Assembly (NCBI GenBank): GCA_003142855.1
Contig: PLNW01000140.1
Coordinates: 1 to 62,467, forward strand
DNA length: 62,467 bases
Reading direction: 5' to 3'
Source: Myxococcales bacterium
GTDB taxonomy: Bacteria; Myxococcota_A; Polyangia; Fen-1088
The notes below the pieces were generated by a model, which was given only the letters and a program-made list of their open reading frames with translations, did no database searches and was not told the origin of the DNA. Shown piece after piece: positions 24,516 to 33,420 of this stretch (the stretch's first letter is position 1; every line of letters begins with the position of its first letter). A program made the translations under genes and the position numbers.

Positions 24516-25912
24516 ATTGGTTTGGACGTCTGTTTTCCAGTCGCTGGGGGCTGCCCATCATCTACGTCGTGTTTCTGGGCGCCTACCTGGGCGCCTCGGA
24601 CGGACGGCTGCGGCAGCACTCCGCCTACAACCATTTCAGTTACCTGGCCGACGGCTGGCTGCACCGCCGACTGGACCTGGCTGCCAACCCGCCCAACGAA
24701 AACGACTGGGCGCGGGTGGAGGTGCTCCAGCTCAAGGACGGCCGCACGCTCAAAGGCCAATTCCGCAGCACCGGCCCCACCGACCGCTTCTATCCCCTGC
24801 ACGGCCATTCGATCACCGTGGACAAGGACGACATCGCTTCGCGTTCCTGGATCCGCTACGTGTCGTTCCCGCCGTTCCCCGCGGTGCTGATGTTGCCCTT
24901 CGTGGCGATCTGGCACCTCGCCTTCAATGACGTGCTCTTCACGGTCATATGGGCGGCGCTCAATCCGGTGTTGCTCTTTCTCCTGCTCGGCAGTCTGCGC
25001 CGCCGCGGCTACAGCAAGCGCAGCGTGGCCGACGATCTGTGGCTGACTGTGCTCCTGGGGGCCGGTTCAGTCTATTTCTACAGCTCGGTGCTGGGTCAAG
25101 TCTGGTACACGGCGCATGTCATCGGCGTGACCTGCGTGATTGGCTATGCCTGGGCGGCCATCGAAGCGTCGCGACCCGCCCTGGCCGGCCTGTTCGTGGG
25201 CCTGGGTTTTGCGACACGCACGCCGCTCGGGTTCATGTTCCCGCTGTTCTTCTTCGAGGCCGTGCGCGTGTGCGGCGGCTGGGATCGTTTGCGTCGCTGG
25301 CGCAAGGAAGGCTTGCCTGCCGGGCTTCTGGGAAAGTGCCTGCGCTTTTCCGCGGCCGCCGGAGCGATCCTGGCGGTGCTGCTCACCCACAACTACTTGC
25401 GCTTCGGAAAGTTCTACGTGTTCGGCCATGAGTACCTGAACATCGCGTGGCAAGACCGGATTCAAAAATGGGGCCTTTTCAACTTGCACTTCCTTTCGCG
25501 CAACCTGGCCTGCGCGTTGGTGTTGCTGCCGCGCTTTCTCGCGAAGTACCCCTACGTCAAGGTCGGGGCACACGGTCTGTCCTTGCTGGTGACGTCGCCC
25601 AATCTGGCCTACACGGTGGCGCCGGCCGAGCGCAGCCCGCTGGCGCGCGGCCTGTGGATCACCATCCTCTTCACCGCCCTGCCCTCGCTGCTCTACCAAA
25701 ATTCCGGCTACATCCAGTTCGGCTACCGCTTCAGCCTGGACTACATGATCTTCTTCATCATCTTGCTTGCGGTGGGGAATCGCCGGTTCACCTGGTTGTG
25801 GAAGGCGCTGCTGGTGTGGGCCGTGGCGGTCAACCTCTTCGGCGCCATGACCTTCGATCACTTGACCCAGTTCAGCTACGACGATTCCTTCTTCCCACAC
25901 GGGAACAACTGA
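24512..25912 (+). CDS. Polytopic membrane protein, glycosyltransferase-like
   Basis: A 466-aa protein with about eleven predicted transmembrane helices. The N-terminal periplasmic segment (residues 35-110) contains HFSYLADGWLHRRLDL and a charged stretch, typical of the first lumenal loop of GT-C enzymes, though a clear DxD/DE dyad is not evident. The ATG overlaps the preceding stop (ATGA). With the two upstream genes it forms an operon that probably builds or modifies a surface glycan. Family assignment is tentative. Confidence 0.65.
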   Translation: MNWFGRLFSSRWGLPIIYVVFLGAYLGASDGRLRQHSAYNHFSYLADGWLHRRLDLAANPPNENDWARVEVLQLKDGRTLKGQFRSTGPTDRFYPLHGHSITVDKDDIASRSWIRYVSFPPFPAVLMLPFVAIWHLAFNDVLFTVIWAALNPVLLFLLLGSLRRRGYSKRSVADDLWLTVLLGAGSVYFYSSVLGQVWYTAHVIGVTCVIGYAWAAIEASRPALAGLFVGLGFATRTPLGFMFPLFFFEAVRVCGGWDRLRRWRKEGLPAGLLGKCLRFSAAAGAILAVLLTHNYLRFGKFYVFGHEYLNIAWQDRIQKWGLFNLHFLSRNLACALVLLPRFLAKYPYVKVGAHGLSLLVTSPNLAYTVAPAERSPLARGLWITILFTALPSLLYQNSGYIQFGYRFSLDYMIFFIILLAVGNRRFTWLWKALLVWAVAVNLFGAMTFDHLTQFSYDDSFFPHGNN

Positions 25913-25954
25913 GCTCTAGTAGCCAGATTCAGCGAAAAGCCTTAACCTGGCCGA

Positions 25955-26953
25955 ATGGTGTCTAGAATACGCCGCTGGTTGTTCGCTGGTCTGCTGAGTT
26001 TCTCCTGCGCGACGACGCCCAAACCGCCCGAGAAGACCGAGGCGCCCCCCCCGGTCGCTCCGCGTCTGGAGAAGATGCGCGAGCCACTCGAAGTCCTGCC
26101 GCTGGAGCTCTTCTTTTCCGGCGTGCACGGCGTGGCCAGCTCGAGTGAGTCGGTGACCATTCGCAACACCGGCGACCAATCGGTTGCCGTCAGCGATCTA
26201 GTCATCGTGGGGAGTCAAGCCGCCACCTTCAAACTGACCGACCGGCCTGCCTTGCCGATCTTGCTGCGACCCAGTCTGTCGGTGACGGTCAGCGTGGGCT
26301 TTGCGCCGCCCGCTGACGCCGAGCCGGGCGTGCATCGGGCACGCCTCCGTATCGTGCGTCCAGCCGACGATGATGGCCCGCCCTGTGACATGTCGGCCCT
26401 GGTTACCAAGGGAACCGACCTGGCCAGCGAGCCTCCGGTGCAGCAGATCCTCGATACGCTGGGCTACGCGCCGGAAAAGGCACTGGCCACCCCGGCCGCC
26501 TCGGATGCCGACGGCCAGGGGCTGTCGGGGCTGTTCCAGCATGCCAAGCCGGGCAACGTTGGCCTGTACGTGGTCGCGCGCTACTCGCAGGACGAAGTTT
26601 CCTCGTACGGCACCTATTCCGTCCAGAACGGGAAGCTGGTCACCAAGCCCATGGGCACCATCGCCAAGGGACACAACCAGACGCTCAACCCCGAGCTGGA
26701 AGGTGAAGGGCAAACCAGTTTCGACCCAGGCGAAACGGCCTTCGGGATCTTCGTCAAGCTGCCCAAGCGCACGCTGTACTCAGAGGACAAGCGCAACAGC
26801 GAGGCCGCCAAGCATGCGATGCGCATCTATCCCCTGCGCAGCCGAGGCGGCGCGCAGGTTCCTGACGCTCTACTGGTCGTGGTCGACGAGGACGGGGACG
26901 GCGATTTCCAGGACTATGTGTTTACGCTGGTGAACGTAAAGCCGGCACAATAG
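25955..26953 (+). CDS. Lipoprotein with Ig-like (ASH-type) domain
   Basis: A 332-aa protein. The signal ends in lipobox FSC (Cys18). Residues 45-150 are a beta-sandwich of the abnormal-spindle/choice-of-anchor D class: L-x-L-x-F-S-G-V, VTIRNTGDQSVAVSDL, then FAPP. The C-terminal domain includes the calcium-like loop DEDGDGDFQDY near residue 313. It is transcribed 43 bases downstream of the glycosyltransferase operon and could belong to it. Role unknown; the Ig-like fold is often used to bind envelope or matrix partners. Confidence 0.7.
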   Translation: MVSRIRRWLFAGLLSFSCATTPKPPEKTEAPPPVAPRLEKMREPLEVLPLELFFSGVHGVASSSESVTIRNTGDQSVAVSDLVIVGSQAATFKLTDRPALPILLRPSLSVTVSVGFAPPADAEPGVHRARLRIVRPADDDGPPCDMSALVTKGTDLASEPPVQQILDTLGYAPEKALATPAASDADGQGLSGLFQHAKPGNVGLYVVARYSQDEVSSYGTYSVQNGKLVTKPMGTIAKGHNQTLNPELEGEGQTSFDPGETAFGIFVKLPKRTLYSEDKRNSEAAKHAMRIYPLRSRGGAQVPDALLVVVDEDGDGDFQDYVFTLVNVKPAQ

Positions 26954-26955
26954 TC

Positions 26956-27975
26956 CTACCGCCGACGACCGCCGCCGCGCGAGAAGCCGCCGCCGAAAGA
27001 TCGCGCAGCTGGGGCTGCGGGTCGAGATGGGGCGGCTGCTGGCGCCGGGGCGGCGGCTCGATACGGGGCAGCTGCTGGCGCCGGAACTGCGGCTCGATAC
27101 GAGGCGGCGGCTGGCGCTGGGGCGGCGGCTCGATACGGGGCGACCGGCGCAACCGTGCCAACACTTGACCGCGTCACCGACGGTGAGCCTCGCCAGCCAT
27201 TCGCGGGAGGGGCTGAAGGCGAGGGACGCCAGGTCTGCGCGCCGGCCGTCGGCCTTCCGACCACGTGCGCGGGCGGAGGCACGCGGTTGATGGGCGGCGC
27301 CACGGCATAGCCGCCCCGGTAGAAGTGCCCCCCAGTGTAGTAGTGGGGATAGTAGCTCCGGTAATAGAACGAGTAGTAAGGCCAGTACGCCCAGAAATAC
27401 GGGTCATAGGCCCCTTCCCAGTAGTACCAGGAGCCAACCAACGCGAAGTTCGGCGACCAAGGCCGCCACAGGTGCGTGTGCGGTCCGATCATGAAGCACC
27501 AGCCGCCGCCATAGACGTCGAGGATCGGGTGCGCGCCGTAGTAGCTGAAAGTCGGTCCCGCGTAGCCGAAGTCGCGCGGATCCCCCACGAAGTAGTAGCA
27601 GCCTTCCTTCAGCTCAAAGAGCCGCAAATCCAAGGGCGGGTACGCGTGCATGTGCGCGCCTGGCGTGTCGTCCCAGGGTCCGCCGGCGGCGACGCGCGTG
27701 TCGACCGGATGCGGCCCAAAGTAGCAGTATCCTCCGCCCGGAACCGCATAGGCCGATCCCTCGACATTGGGGGGAATTGGCGGAGGCGCAGGCTCGGTTT
27801 CTCCGGCGTTGCGAGGTGGCGGGCCGTATTCGGGCGGCGGCACTTGCTGCGCTTGGTTAGCAGCCTCAACTTGAATCTGTTCCTCGGTCTCTTCCTGCGC
27901 AACGGCCAGACGGCCCAAGCCCGCGACGAACCAAGGGACGAGCGCCAGGGCGAGCGGTCTTGCAAGACGGTGCAT
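26956..27975 (-). CDS. Secreted Tyr/Pro-rich protein with C-terminal tandem repeats
   Basis: A 339-aa protein with signal peptide (cleavage after VAQ near residue 27) from the ATG at 27975. The body has many aromatic residues (WAYWPYYSFYYRSYYPHYY) and Gly-Trp units, resembling secreted YXWGXW-like or hydrophobic matrix proteins. Near the C-terminus a 12-residue unit PYRAAAPAPAAA is tandemly repeated, and the protein ends in SFGGGFSRGGGRRR. No enzymatic motif. It is convergent with the Ig-like lipoprotein gene, three bases apart. Confidence 0.7.
   Translation of the reverse strand: MHRLARPLALALVPWFVAGLGRLAVAQEETEEQIQVEAANQAQQVPPPEYGPPPRNAGETEPAPPPIPPNVEGSAYAVPGGGYCYFGPHPVDTRVAAGGPWDDTPGAHMHAYPPLDLRLFELKEGCYYFVGDPRDFGYAGPTFSYYGAHPILDVYGGGWCFMIGPHTHLWRPWSPNFALVGSWYYWEGAYDPYFWAYWPYYSFYYRSYYPHYYTGGHFYRGGYAVAPPINRVPPPAHVVGRPTAGAQTWRPSPSAPPANGWRGSPSVTRSSVGTVAPVAPYRAAAPAPAAASYRAAVPAPAAAPYRAAAPAPAAAPSRPAAPAARSFGGGFSRGGGRRR
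27010..27145. repeat. 36-bp tandem repeat in the secreted Tyr-rich protein gene
   Basis: Three to four imperfect 36-bp units encode the PYRAAAPAPAAA-like repeat. The units differ by a few bases and by codon changes (Ala to Val, Pro to Ser), so copy number probably varies between strains. The phase is preserved because the unit is a multiple of three. Confidence 0.75.
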
Positions 27976-28254
27976 GGGCAACCTCAAGGAGCAGTGTGTT
28001 CCTAGTAAGGATACCAGCAAGCCGCGGGCCAAGGAGCTGGACGGCTCGGCTCACCGCAAGTGCCAGGTCCGCCTTGGAAATTGGCCGTTTCCAGCCGACC
28101 CCGGCACACGAGTCCTGGTGCACACAGGCGATCCATGCCCGGAGCCAGCAAGAGCGTGGCAGAAATGCGTGCGGGTGGTGTGAATCTGCTTCACGGCCGA
28201 GGTGATGGGAGGCAAACTTGGCCTACCCGTCAGGGTGCAAAAAGGGACACGACC

Positions 28255-28710
28255 ATGGCCATAGAAACCGAGCTACAGGATCTGCTCAAGGCCGCCATGC
28301 GCGCCAAAGACAGCCGCACGGCCGATTGCATTCGCATGATCAAGACCAAGCACATGGAGCGACGAACCGCGGCTGGCTTCAAGGGGCCGCTCGATGATGC
28401 CCTGTGGTTGGACGTCGTCATCGCCTACCAAAAGCAAATGCGCAAGGCGCGCGAAGAATATGCGGCCCTGGGCGAGCGGGGAGCCGAGCATCTGCCCCAA
28501 ATCGACTTCGAGATCGAATTCTGCGCGCGCTTCTTGCCCAAGGCAGCCAGCGACGACGAAGTCCGCGCTGCCGTCAAAGAGACCATCACCCGACTGGGCG
28601 GCAAGGACCCCAAGCTGGCAGGCAGGGTCATGGGCGAGATCATGAAGGCACACAAGGGCCATTTCGACCCAGCCACGGTCAAGCGCATCGTCGAGGAAGA
28701 GCTGAAGTAG
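28255..28710 (+). CDS. GatB/YqeY-domain protein
   Basis: A 151-aa protein starting at ATG 28255 with AGGGA upstream. The sequence follows the YqeY family: a helical N-terminal half with A-x-R-x-K-D-x-x-R-x-x-x-I-R-M-x-x, QMRKAREEYAALGERG, then E-x-x-x-x-x-x-x-L-P and a C-terminal domain related to the GatB tail (MGEIMKAHKGHFD). Stand-alone YqeY proteins resemble the tRNA-binding part of the Asp/Glu-tRNA amidotransferase and act in translation or in pausing; the exact role is not established. Confidence 0.85.
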   Translation: MAIETELQDLLKAAMRAKDSRTADCIRMIKTKHMERRTAAGFKGPLDDALWLDVVIAYQKQMRKAREEYAALGERGAEHLPQIDFEIEFCARFLPKAASDDEVRAAVKETITRLGGKDPKLAGRVMGEIMKAHKGHFDPATVKRIVEEELK

Positions 28711-28731
28711 CCCGCCCGCGCGGTCCTGCGA

Positions 28732-29607
28732 TTACAGCCGCGCTTTAAGCACGGTCAGAATCATGCGCGTCGCGGGCGACTGGTTCAGCGTATAGAAGTG
28801 CACCCCGGGTGCGCCGCCCAGAAGCAAGTCCACGCACTGGGCGGTCGCCTGGGCCACACCGAGCTGGGCCACGGCCGCCTTGTCGGTGCGGCGTCTTTCC
28901 AGCTCGGCCCGCAAGACGGCCGGGACGCTGGCGCCGCAAATCTGAGTCATGCGCTGGATCTGCGCCACGTCGGTGATGGGCATGATGCCAGGAACGATGG
29001 GCACGGTGATGCCGGCCGCGCGGGCGCGCACCACGAAGTCGAAGTAGAAGCGGTTGTCGAAGAAGAGTTGGGTGATGATGAAATCCACGCCGGCGCGCAC
29101 CTTGGTCACAAGGTGCTGCATGTCCAGCGCCAGGTCGCGACACTGGGGATGGCCCTCGGGATAGCCCGCACCGGCCAGGCACAGACGATCGCCGTACTGC
29201 TGCCGGATGAAAGCCACCAGATCCGAGGCGTGCTCGAAGCCGCCGGTCGACGGCACGAAGCTGCCCACATCGGCGGGCGGATCACCTCGTAGCAGGACGA
29301 GATTCTCGATTCCGGCGTCGACCAGACGTGCAACCAGCGCCGCCATCTCGGCCCGTCCGGACGCGATGCCGGTCAGATGGGCCATGGCCAAAAGGCCGTG
29401 CTCGTGCTGGACGCGGCTCACCAGCTCGACCGTGTGATCGCGGTTCGAGCCGCCCGCACCATAGGTGACGGACACGAAATCCGGGGCGAGGTCGGTCAGC
29501 TCCGCGAGCGTGCGTTGCAGGGTCGCGGCGCCAGCCTCGGTCTTGGGTGGGTAGACCTCGAAGGAAAACAGCGGGCGGCCTTTGCCGAAAAGTTCACTGA
29601 TTTTCAT
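28732..29607 (-). CDS. metF: Methylenetetrahydrofolate reductase
   Basis: A 291-aa enzyme of standard length that makes 5-methyltetrahydrofolate with FAD, for methionine synthesis. The family motifs are present: SFEVYPPKT (the acid-base Glu), FVSVTYGAGG, the RGDPP loop, AGYPEGHP, FIITQLFFDNRFYFDF and VPGIMPI. The start Met opens directly into MKISELF. An A-type copy of the CTCTGTGTTCTCAGC repeat family fills the gap on its 5' side, so its promoter may lie within that element. Confidence 0.95.
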   Translation of the reverse strand: MKISELFGKGRPLFSFEVYPPKTEAGAATLQRTLAELTDLAPDFVSVTYGAGGSNRDHTVELVSRVQHEHGLLAMAHLTGIASGRAEMAALVARLVDAGIENLVLLRGDPPADVGSFVPSTGGFEHASDLVAFIRQQYGDRLCLAGAGYPEGHPQCRDLALDMQHLVTKVRAGVDFIITQLFFDNRFYFDFVVRARAAGITVPIVPGIMPITDVAQIQRMTQICGASVPAVLRAELERRRTDKAAVAQLGVAQATAQCVDLLLGGAPGVHFYTLNQSPATRMILTVLKARL

Positions 29608-29644
29608 CGGGATGGGTCGAGTTTGGTCATCTCGTCAGCTGCCT

Positions 29645-29940
29645 GCAGTCGAGAACGCGGAGGTGAGAGGAGAGGACACAGAGCCCGAGCGGAAGGGGAA
29701 AGGTGGGGTTCTGCGCGGTCCAAACTCCGTCGTCTCATCCGACTCATCCTACCTCCGTGTCTCTGTACTACTAGGTTGCAGTTTCTTCGCAAGCCGCGAA
29801 GATTCCTCGGGAACACCCCAACATCATACCGCTTTCTCTGCGCCCTCTCCTCTCCCCTCTGCGTTCTCAGCGGCGGGGCGCCCGCAAGATGCATCACCTC
29901 ACACCCTTTGGTTGCGGCCGTGAGGCTGCCCTGTGTGGAA
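29645..29940. repeat. Dispersed repeat family 2, copy A (inverted-arm element upstream of metF)
   Basis: Two arms point toward each other: GAGAACGCGGAGGTGAGAG near 29651 and CTCTGCGCCCTCTCCTCTC near 29836, ending CTCAGCGGC. Inside lies a hairpin, CTTCGCAAGCCGCGAAG, and the right side carries a tail (GGTTGCGGCCGTGAGG) also seen in copy D at 54.7-55.2 kb. The element fills the whole 340-base gap between metF and the ClpX-like gene. No open frame looks coding. Confidence 0.8.
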
Positions 29941-29947
29941 TAGGTAG

Positions 29948-31018
29948 CTAATCGCGTGCGCCGGCGCCCTCGCCCAATCGTCCCAGTCGTGCCACGGCTG
30001 TCTCGGCGTCAATCACGATGGTTTCGCCCCGCCGTTCGGGCGCCTCAAACATCACCTCGTGGCAGATTTCTTCGACCAGGGCCCGCAGGGTGCGCGCGCC
30101 GGTCTTGCGCCGCAGGGAGAACTGCACCACCTCGCGCAGCGCCTCGTCCTCGAAGCGCAGGTCCACGCCGTCCATCTTGAGCAAGGCCTGATACTCGCGC
30201 ACCACAGAATCCGATGGCACGGTCAGGATCTGGAAGAGATCATCCTTCGACAAAGGATCCAACTCGACCCGCACGGGAAGCCGGCCGAGAAACTCGGCCA
30301 GCAGGCCGTAATCGAGCAGCTCCTTCTCCGTGATGGGCGGCGAGCGACGGTCATCGCTGTCGGTGCTGCCGAACCCGACCGTACGGTTTTCCTGGTACAG
30401 GCGCAGATCGGTGAACGTCCCGGCGGCGATGAACAGAATGTCCTGCGTGTCGACCGGCGTGAAGTCGTGCTTGTTCCAGTGCTGCGTCAGGTTCTGCGGA
30501 ACGAAGATCTCGCGGCCTTCCAGCAGCTTGAGCAAGCCCTGCTGCACCCCTTCGCCGCCGATGTCGCGCGCCCCCGCGCCGGTGCGGGCGCTGTGCGTGC
30601 GGCGGGCGATCTTGTCCACCTCGTCGATGAACACGATGCCCCGCTGGGCCTCCTCGACGTTCTGGCCGCACTTGTGCAGCAACTCGGCGATCATCACCTC
30701 CACGTCCTTGCCGTAGTAGCCAGCCTCGGTGTACTCGGTCGCGTCGGCCACGGCAAAGGGCACGTCGAGGAATTCGGCCAAGGTGCGCGCGATGTGGGTC
30801 TTGCCACAGCCGGTGGGGCCGATGAGAAGAAGGTTCGACTTCTTGATGAGCCGCTTACCCGCCGCTGTCTTGTTCTCGCAGCGCTTGAGGTGATTGTAGG
30901 CGGCGATGGCCACCGTGCGCTTGGCCCGTTCCTGGCCGATCACATGGCGATCCAGGTACGCGACGATCTCACGTGGCGTGGGCAGCAACTTCTCGGCAGG
31001 ACGGGGCGACGTCTTCAT
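29948..31018 (-). CDS. ClpX-like AAA+ unfoldase lacking the N-terminal zinc finger
   Basis: A 356-aa AAA+ ATPase. Walker A GPTGCGKT, Walker B FIDEVDKI, and the sensor/arginine region GRLPVRVEL match ClpX closely, as do EGVQQGLLKLLEG and the C-terminal helical domain. The zinc-binding domain of housekeeping ClpX is absent: the protein begins with PREIVAYLDRHVIGQ. The central pore loop reads GYYGKDVE, not GYVGEDVE, and the RKH loop segment differs. The start at 31018 avoids a poor extension. It may serve another protease, regulate a specialised substrate, or be a second ClpX copy. Confidence 0.8.
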   Translation of the reverse strand: MKTSPRPAEKLLPTPREIVAYLDRHVIGQERAKRTVAIAAYNHLKRCENKTAAGKRLIKKSNLLLIGPTGCGKTHIARTLAEFLDVPFAVADATEYTEAGYYGKDVEVMIAELLHKCGQNVEEAQRGIVFIDEVDKIARRTHSARTGAGARDIGGEGVQQGLLKLLEGREIFVPQNLTQHWNKHDFTPVDTQDILFIAAGTFTDLRLYQENRTVGFGSTDSDDRRSPPITEKELLDYGLLAEFLGRLPVRVELDPLSKDDLFQILTVPSDSVVREYQALLKMDGVDLRFEDEALREVVQFSLRRKTGARTLRALVEEICHEVMFEAPERRGETIVIDAETAVARLGRLGEGAGARD

Positions 31019-31082
31019 CGCGGCGGAGCATCGCACGGCTGCGCAGACTCCGCCAAAGTGCGGGTCTAAGTGGGCGGATTTA

Positions 31083-31610
31083 CTAGTAAGACACGACCTC
31101 GCCTGCGTCGTTGAGCCGGAGGTTGCGATGCCGATGCGCCCCGGTGAAGCGCTCGATCTCGCGCACCCACTCGGAATCGGGATAGTGGTTCACCATCTGC
31201 TCGGCTTCGCCGCGCGCCTCGGAACGCTGCTCGGCATTGGCCAGGGCATGGATGAGAATCGAATGGCGCTCGGGCGCGTCCGCGCTGTCAGGGAAGCGGC
31301 GATTTCCATCGCGCGCGAGATCGATGGCCGCCGCGGGATTGCTGTCCTTGATGCTGCGAAGCTGCACCATGAGCTGGGGTTCGTTGAGCTGACCAGTGGG
31401 CGCTGCCGTCGGAGCAGGCGGCAGCAGCGCAGGCGGGCGGGGCGCGGTCGTCCGCGCCGGGGCCGGCGCGGAAGATTCAGACGCGTTCTCTTGCTCGGAC
31501 TCGACCGGCTTGGACTTGTCGCACCGGCGAGCGGCCGTCACCAGGGCGACGACCGCAACGCCACCGACGATCAGGGCTCGAACCGCCATTTTGGAAGACC
31601 CCTTGGTCAT
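31083..31610 (-). CDS. Small exported partner protein P1 (LxEPxLM family)
   Basis: A 175-aa protein with an N-terminal hydrophobic segment (VRALIVGGVAVVALVTA) and a Pro/Ala linker, then a helical domain. The domain shares LNEPQLMVQLR, a PAAAIDLARDGNRRFPDS segment and a late FTGAH with the products at 35155 and 35555 (consensus L-x-E-P-x-L-M-x-x-L-R; R-F-x-D-S; T-G-x-H). The ATG directly abuts the stop codon of the upstream glycoside hydrolase (TAG then ATG), so it is translated from the same message. I do not recognise a named family. A role as partner or anchor of the enzyme is inferred. Confidence 0.7.
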   Translation of the reverse strand: MTKGSSKMAVRALIVGGVAVVALVTAARRCDKSKPVESEQENASESSAPAPARTTAPRPPALLPPAPTAAPTGQLNEPQLMVQLRSIKDSNPAAAIDLARDGNRRFPDSADAPERHSILIHALANAEQRSEARGEAEQMVNHYPDSEWVREIERFTGAHRHRNLRLNDAGEVVSY

Positions 31611-33245
31611 CTAGGGACAGGCGTCAACGATGGTCTTCTGGGCGGTGTAGAGATTCTGCATCGGCGTCTGCATGTCCGGCCACTGGTAGTCCGCATCGTA
31701 CGACCATGCCCACGCGCCGTTGTAGCCGTTGCTGTAGATCTTCGTGTACAAGTCGTTCAGCGCGGTGCCGTCGGTGGCGGCGGCCGCAAACTCACCCATC
31801 ACGAGCTTCTTGTCCAAGGCCCAGTGTGAAGCCGGGTAGGTGAAGCAGGAATCGGAGGCGCCGTTCGACGTGTAGTAATGGACCTCGTAGAAGTCGAGGG
31901 TTCCGTTCTGTTTGCCGCCGACTGTGCGCAAAGCCGAATCTGAGTAGTAGTTGTTCTTGCCACTCACGCCCGAACAGTAGTCGAAGGTCTGGGCGCCATT
32001 GGTGACGAGCGCGGTTGGATCAGCCGTGTGGATCGCCGCCGCAAGCCAATTCACGGTCTTTTGGATGTACGCTTCCGTGGTCCTGGTTCCCGAGGTTGTC
32101 CAACCGCTCTGACTCATGCCCTCCGGCTCATTGAAGATTTCGTAGGAGTACAAACCGGGAGTCCCCTTTAGTGCGGTGACTAGCGGCGTGAGATAGTTGG
32201 TGATGTAGGCTTGGCGGTTGGTGTCGTTCGACAGCAGGGCGGCGTTGTTTGCCAAGGTCGTTGCCGAAATACTCTCGCCGCCCTGAAGCATGTCGAACGA
32301 CCACAAGCTGATGTTGATGGCCACTTTGTTGGTGGCCGCGGCATTGAGGATGGCCTTGACGCCGGCGGTGTGGGACGCGGGAAGCTGCACAGCCAGGCCA
32401 CTCGAGTCGTAGCCAGGGGTCACGGTTCCGTTGGTGTGGAACCACCATCGGATCACGCGCCCACCAGCATTGTAGGTGTTCTTGAAGATGGTATTGAACG
32501 TGGTGAGGTTCGGGTTGGGGACGTCACCGGCGAACTGAACCCAGGCCACGTTCAGGCCGCTAGAGAAATTGCAGACGGTGACAGGGCCACCAGTGCCAGT
32601 CGATCCCGCGCTGCCGGTGGAACCGCCCGTGCTGCCTCCCGTGGCTCCCCCGCTGCTGCTGGAGCCGCCCGAGCCGGTCTTGCCGCCGGTGGCGCCGCCG
32701 CTGCTAGTGGAACCGCCGGTCCCTGTCTTGCCGCCGCTAGCGGTGGCTCCTCCGCTGTTGCTGGAACCGCCACTGGCGATACTGCCTCCCTTGGCTCCGC
32801 CAGTGCCCGTGGAGCCGCCAAAACTCGTCGCGCCGCCCGAGGCAGTCGTACCTGCGTTGCCACTTGTTCCAGCAACATTTGTCGACCCGCCTTCGGCTTT
32901 CGTGCCGCCGAGGCTAGACGAACCGCCCGCGCTGGTGGTCCCGCCTGCGCTCGTTGCGCCTGCAAAGCTAGTGGTCCCGGCTGCGGCGGTTGCACCTGCC
33001 AAGCTGGTGGTCCCGCCCGGGTTGCTCACGCCGCCCGTGTCTCGCACGCCGCCCGTGTCGGGCGCGCCTGCGCTGCCGAGTGAACCGCCAGGCGTCTCAC
33101 TCCCGCCGCTGCCAGCCGCGCCACTGTTGCCGGCCAAACCGGCGCTACCACCAGCCGCATCAGCCTGGAGGGCGGTGCCCCCACTTCCGGCGAGACTGCA
33201 GGCGCCAAGGCCAAACATCACGACAAGTAGCAACGGCTTCTTCAT
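31611..33245 (-). CDS. GH5-like (clan GH-A) glycanase lipoprotein with long Gly/Ser linker
   Basis: A 544-aa predicted cellulase or mannanase. The start has a strong GGAGGAATC ribosome site. The lipobox LGAC gives Cys16. Residues of about 25-225 are Gly/Ser/Thr-rich linker. The catalytic domain has the clan GH-A pattern: RWWFHTNG on an early strand, SYEIFNEPEG with the acid/base Glu near residue 371, EVHYYTSNG and KLVMGEFAAA with the nucleophile near 483, and WAWSYDADY at the end. It is divergent from the 33421 gene and directly followed by the P1 partner gene. Confidence 0.85.
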   Translation of the reverse strand: MKKPLLLVVMFGLGACSLAGSGGTALQADAAGGSAGLAGNSGAAGSGGSETPGGSLGSAGAPDTGGVRDTGGVSNPGGTTSLAGATAAAGTTSFAGATSAGGTTSAGGSSSLGGTKAEGGSTNVAGTSGNAGTTASGGATSFGGSTGTGGAKGGSIASGGSSNSGGATASGGKTGTGGSTSSGGATGGKTGSGGSSSSGGATGGSTGGSTGSAGSTGTGGPVTVCNFSSGLNVAWVQFAGDVPNPNLTTFNTIFKNTYNAGGRVIRWWFHTNGTVTPGYDSSGLAVQLPASHTAGVKAILNAAATNKVAINISLWSFDMLQGGESISATTLANNAALLSNDTNRQAYITNYLTPLVTALKGTPGLYSYEIFNEPEGMSQSGWTTSGTRTTEAYIQKTVNWLAAAIHTADPTALVTNGAQTFDYCSGVSGKNNYYSDSALRTVGGKQNGTLDFYEVHYYTSNGASDSCFTYPASHWALDKKLVMGEFAAAATDGTALNDLYTKIYSNGYNGAWAWSYDADYQWPDMQTPMQNLYTAQKTIVDACP

Positions 33246-33420
33246 GATTCCTCCGGAAAAATCACATTCGACAACACATTAGGGGAAACGAAAACACAAA
33301 AGTTAGCAAAAATGCGACGCGGCCGGCGACGGTGATCGCGTGATCAGGGTTGTTGCGTGCAGTCAGGGTCAGGCAAATCCCGGTTGAGCGCGGGATGCCA
33401 GCCGTGGTTAGATTCGCCTC
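33246..33420. promoter_or_regulatory. Divergent intergenic region between two hydrolase operons
   Basis: The 175 bases between two divergent hydrolase starts must hold both promoters. The left half is unusually AT-rich (AACGAAAACACAAAAGTTAG near 33282) next to the minus-strand gene, whose GGAGGAAT site is at the edge. No consensus pair is convincing for the plus-strand gene. This shared region suggests joint regulation of the two hydrolase operons. Confidence 0.5.

Noticed and set aside
32569..33282. Pro/Val-rich plus-strand frame opposite the 31611-33245 linker
   Set aside because: Same mirror effect of the Gly/Ser linker; no protein-like sequence.
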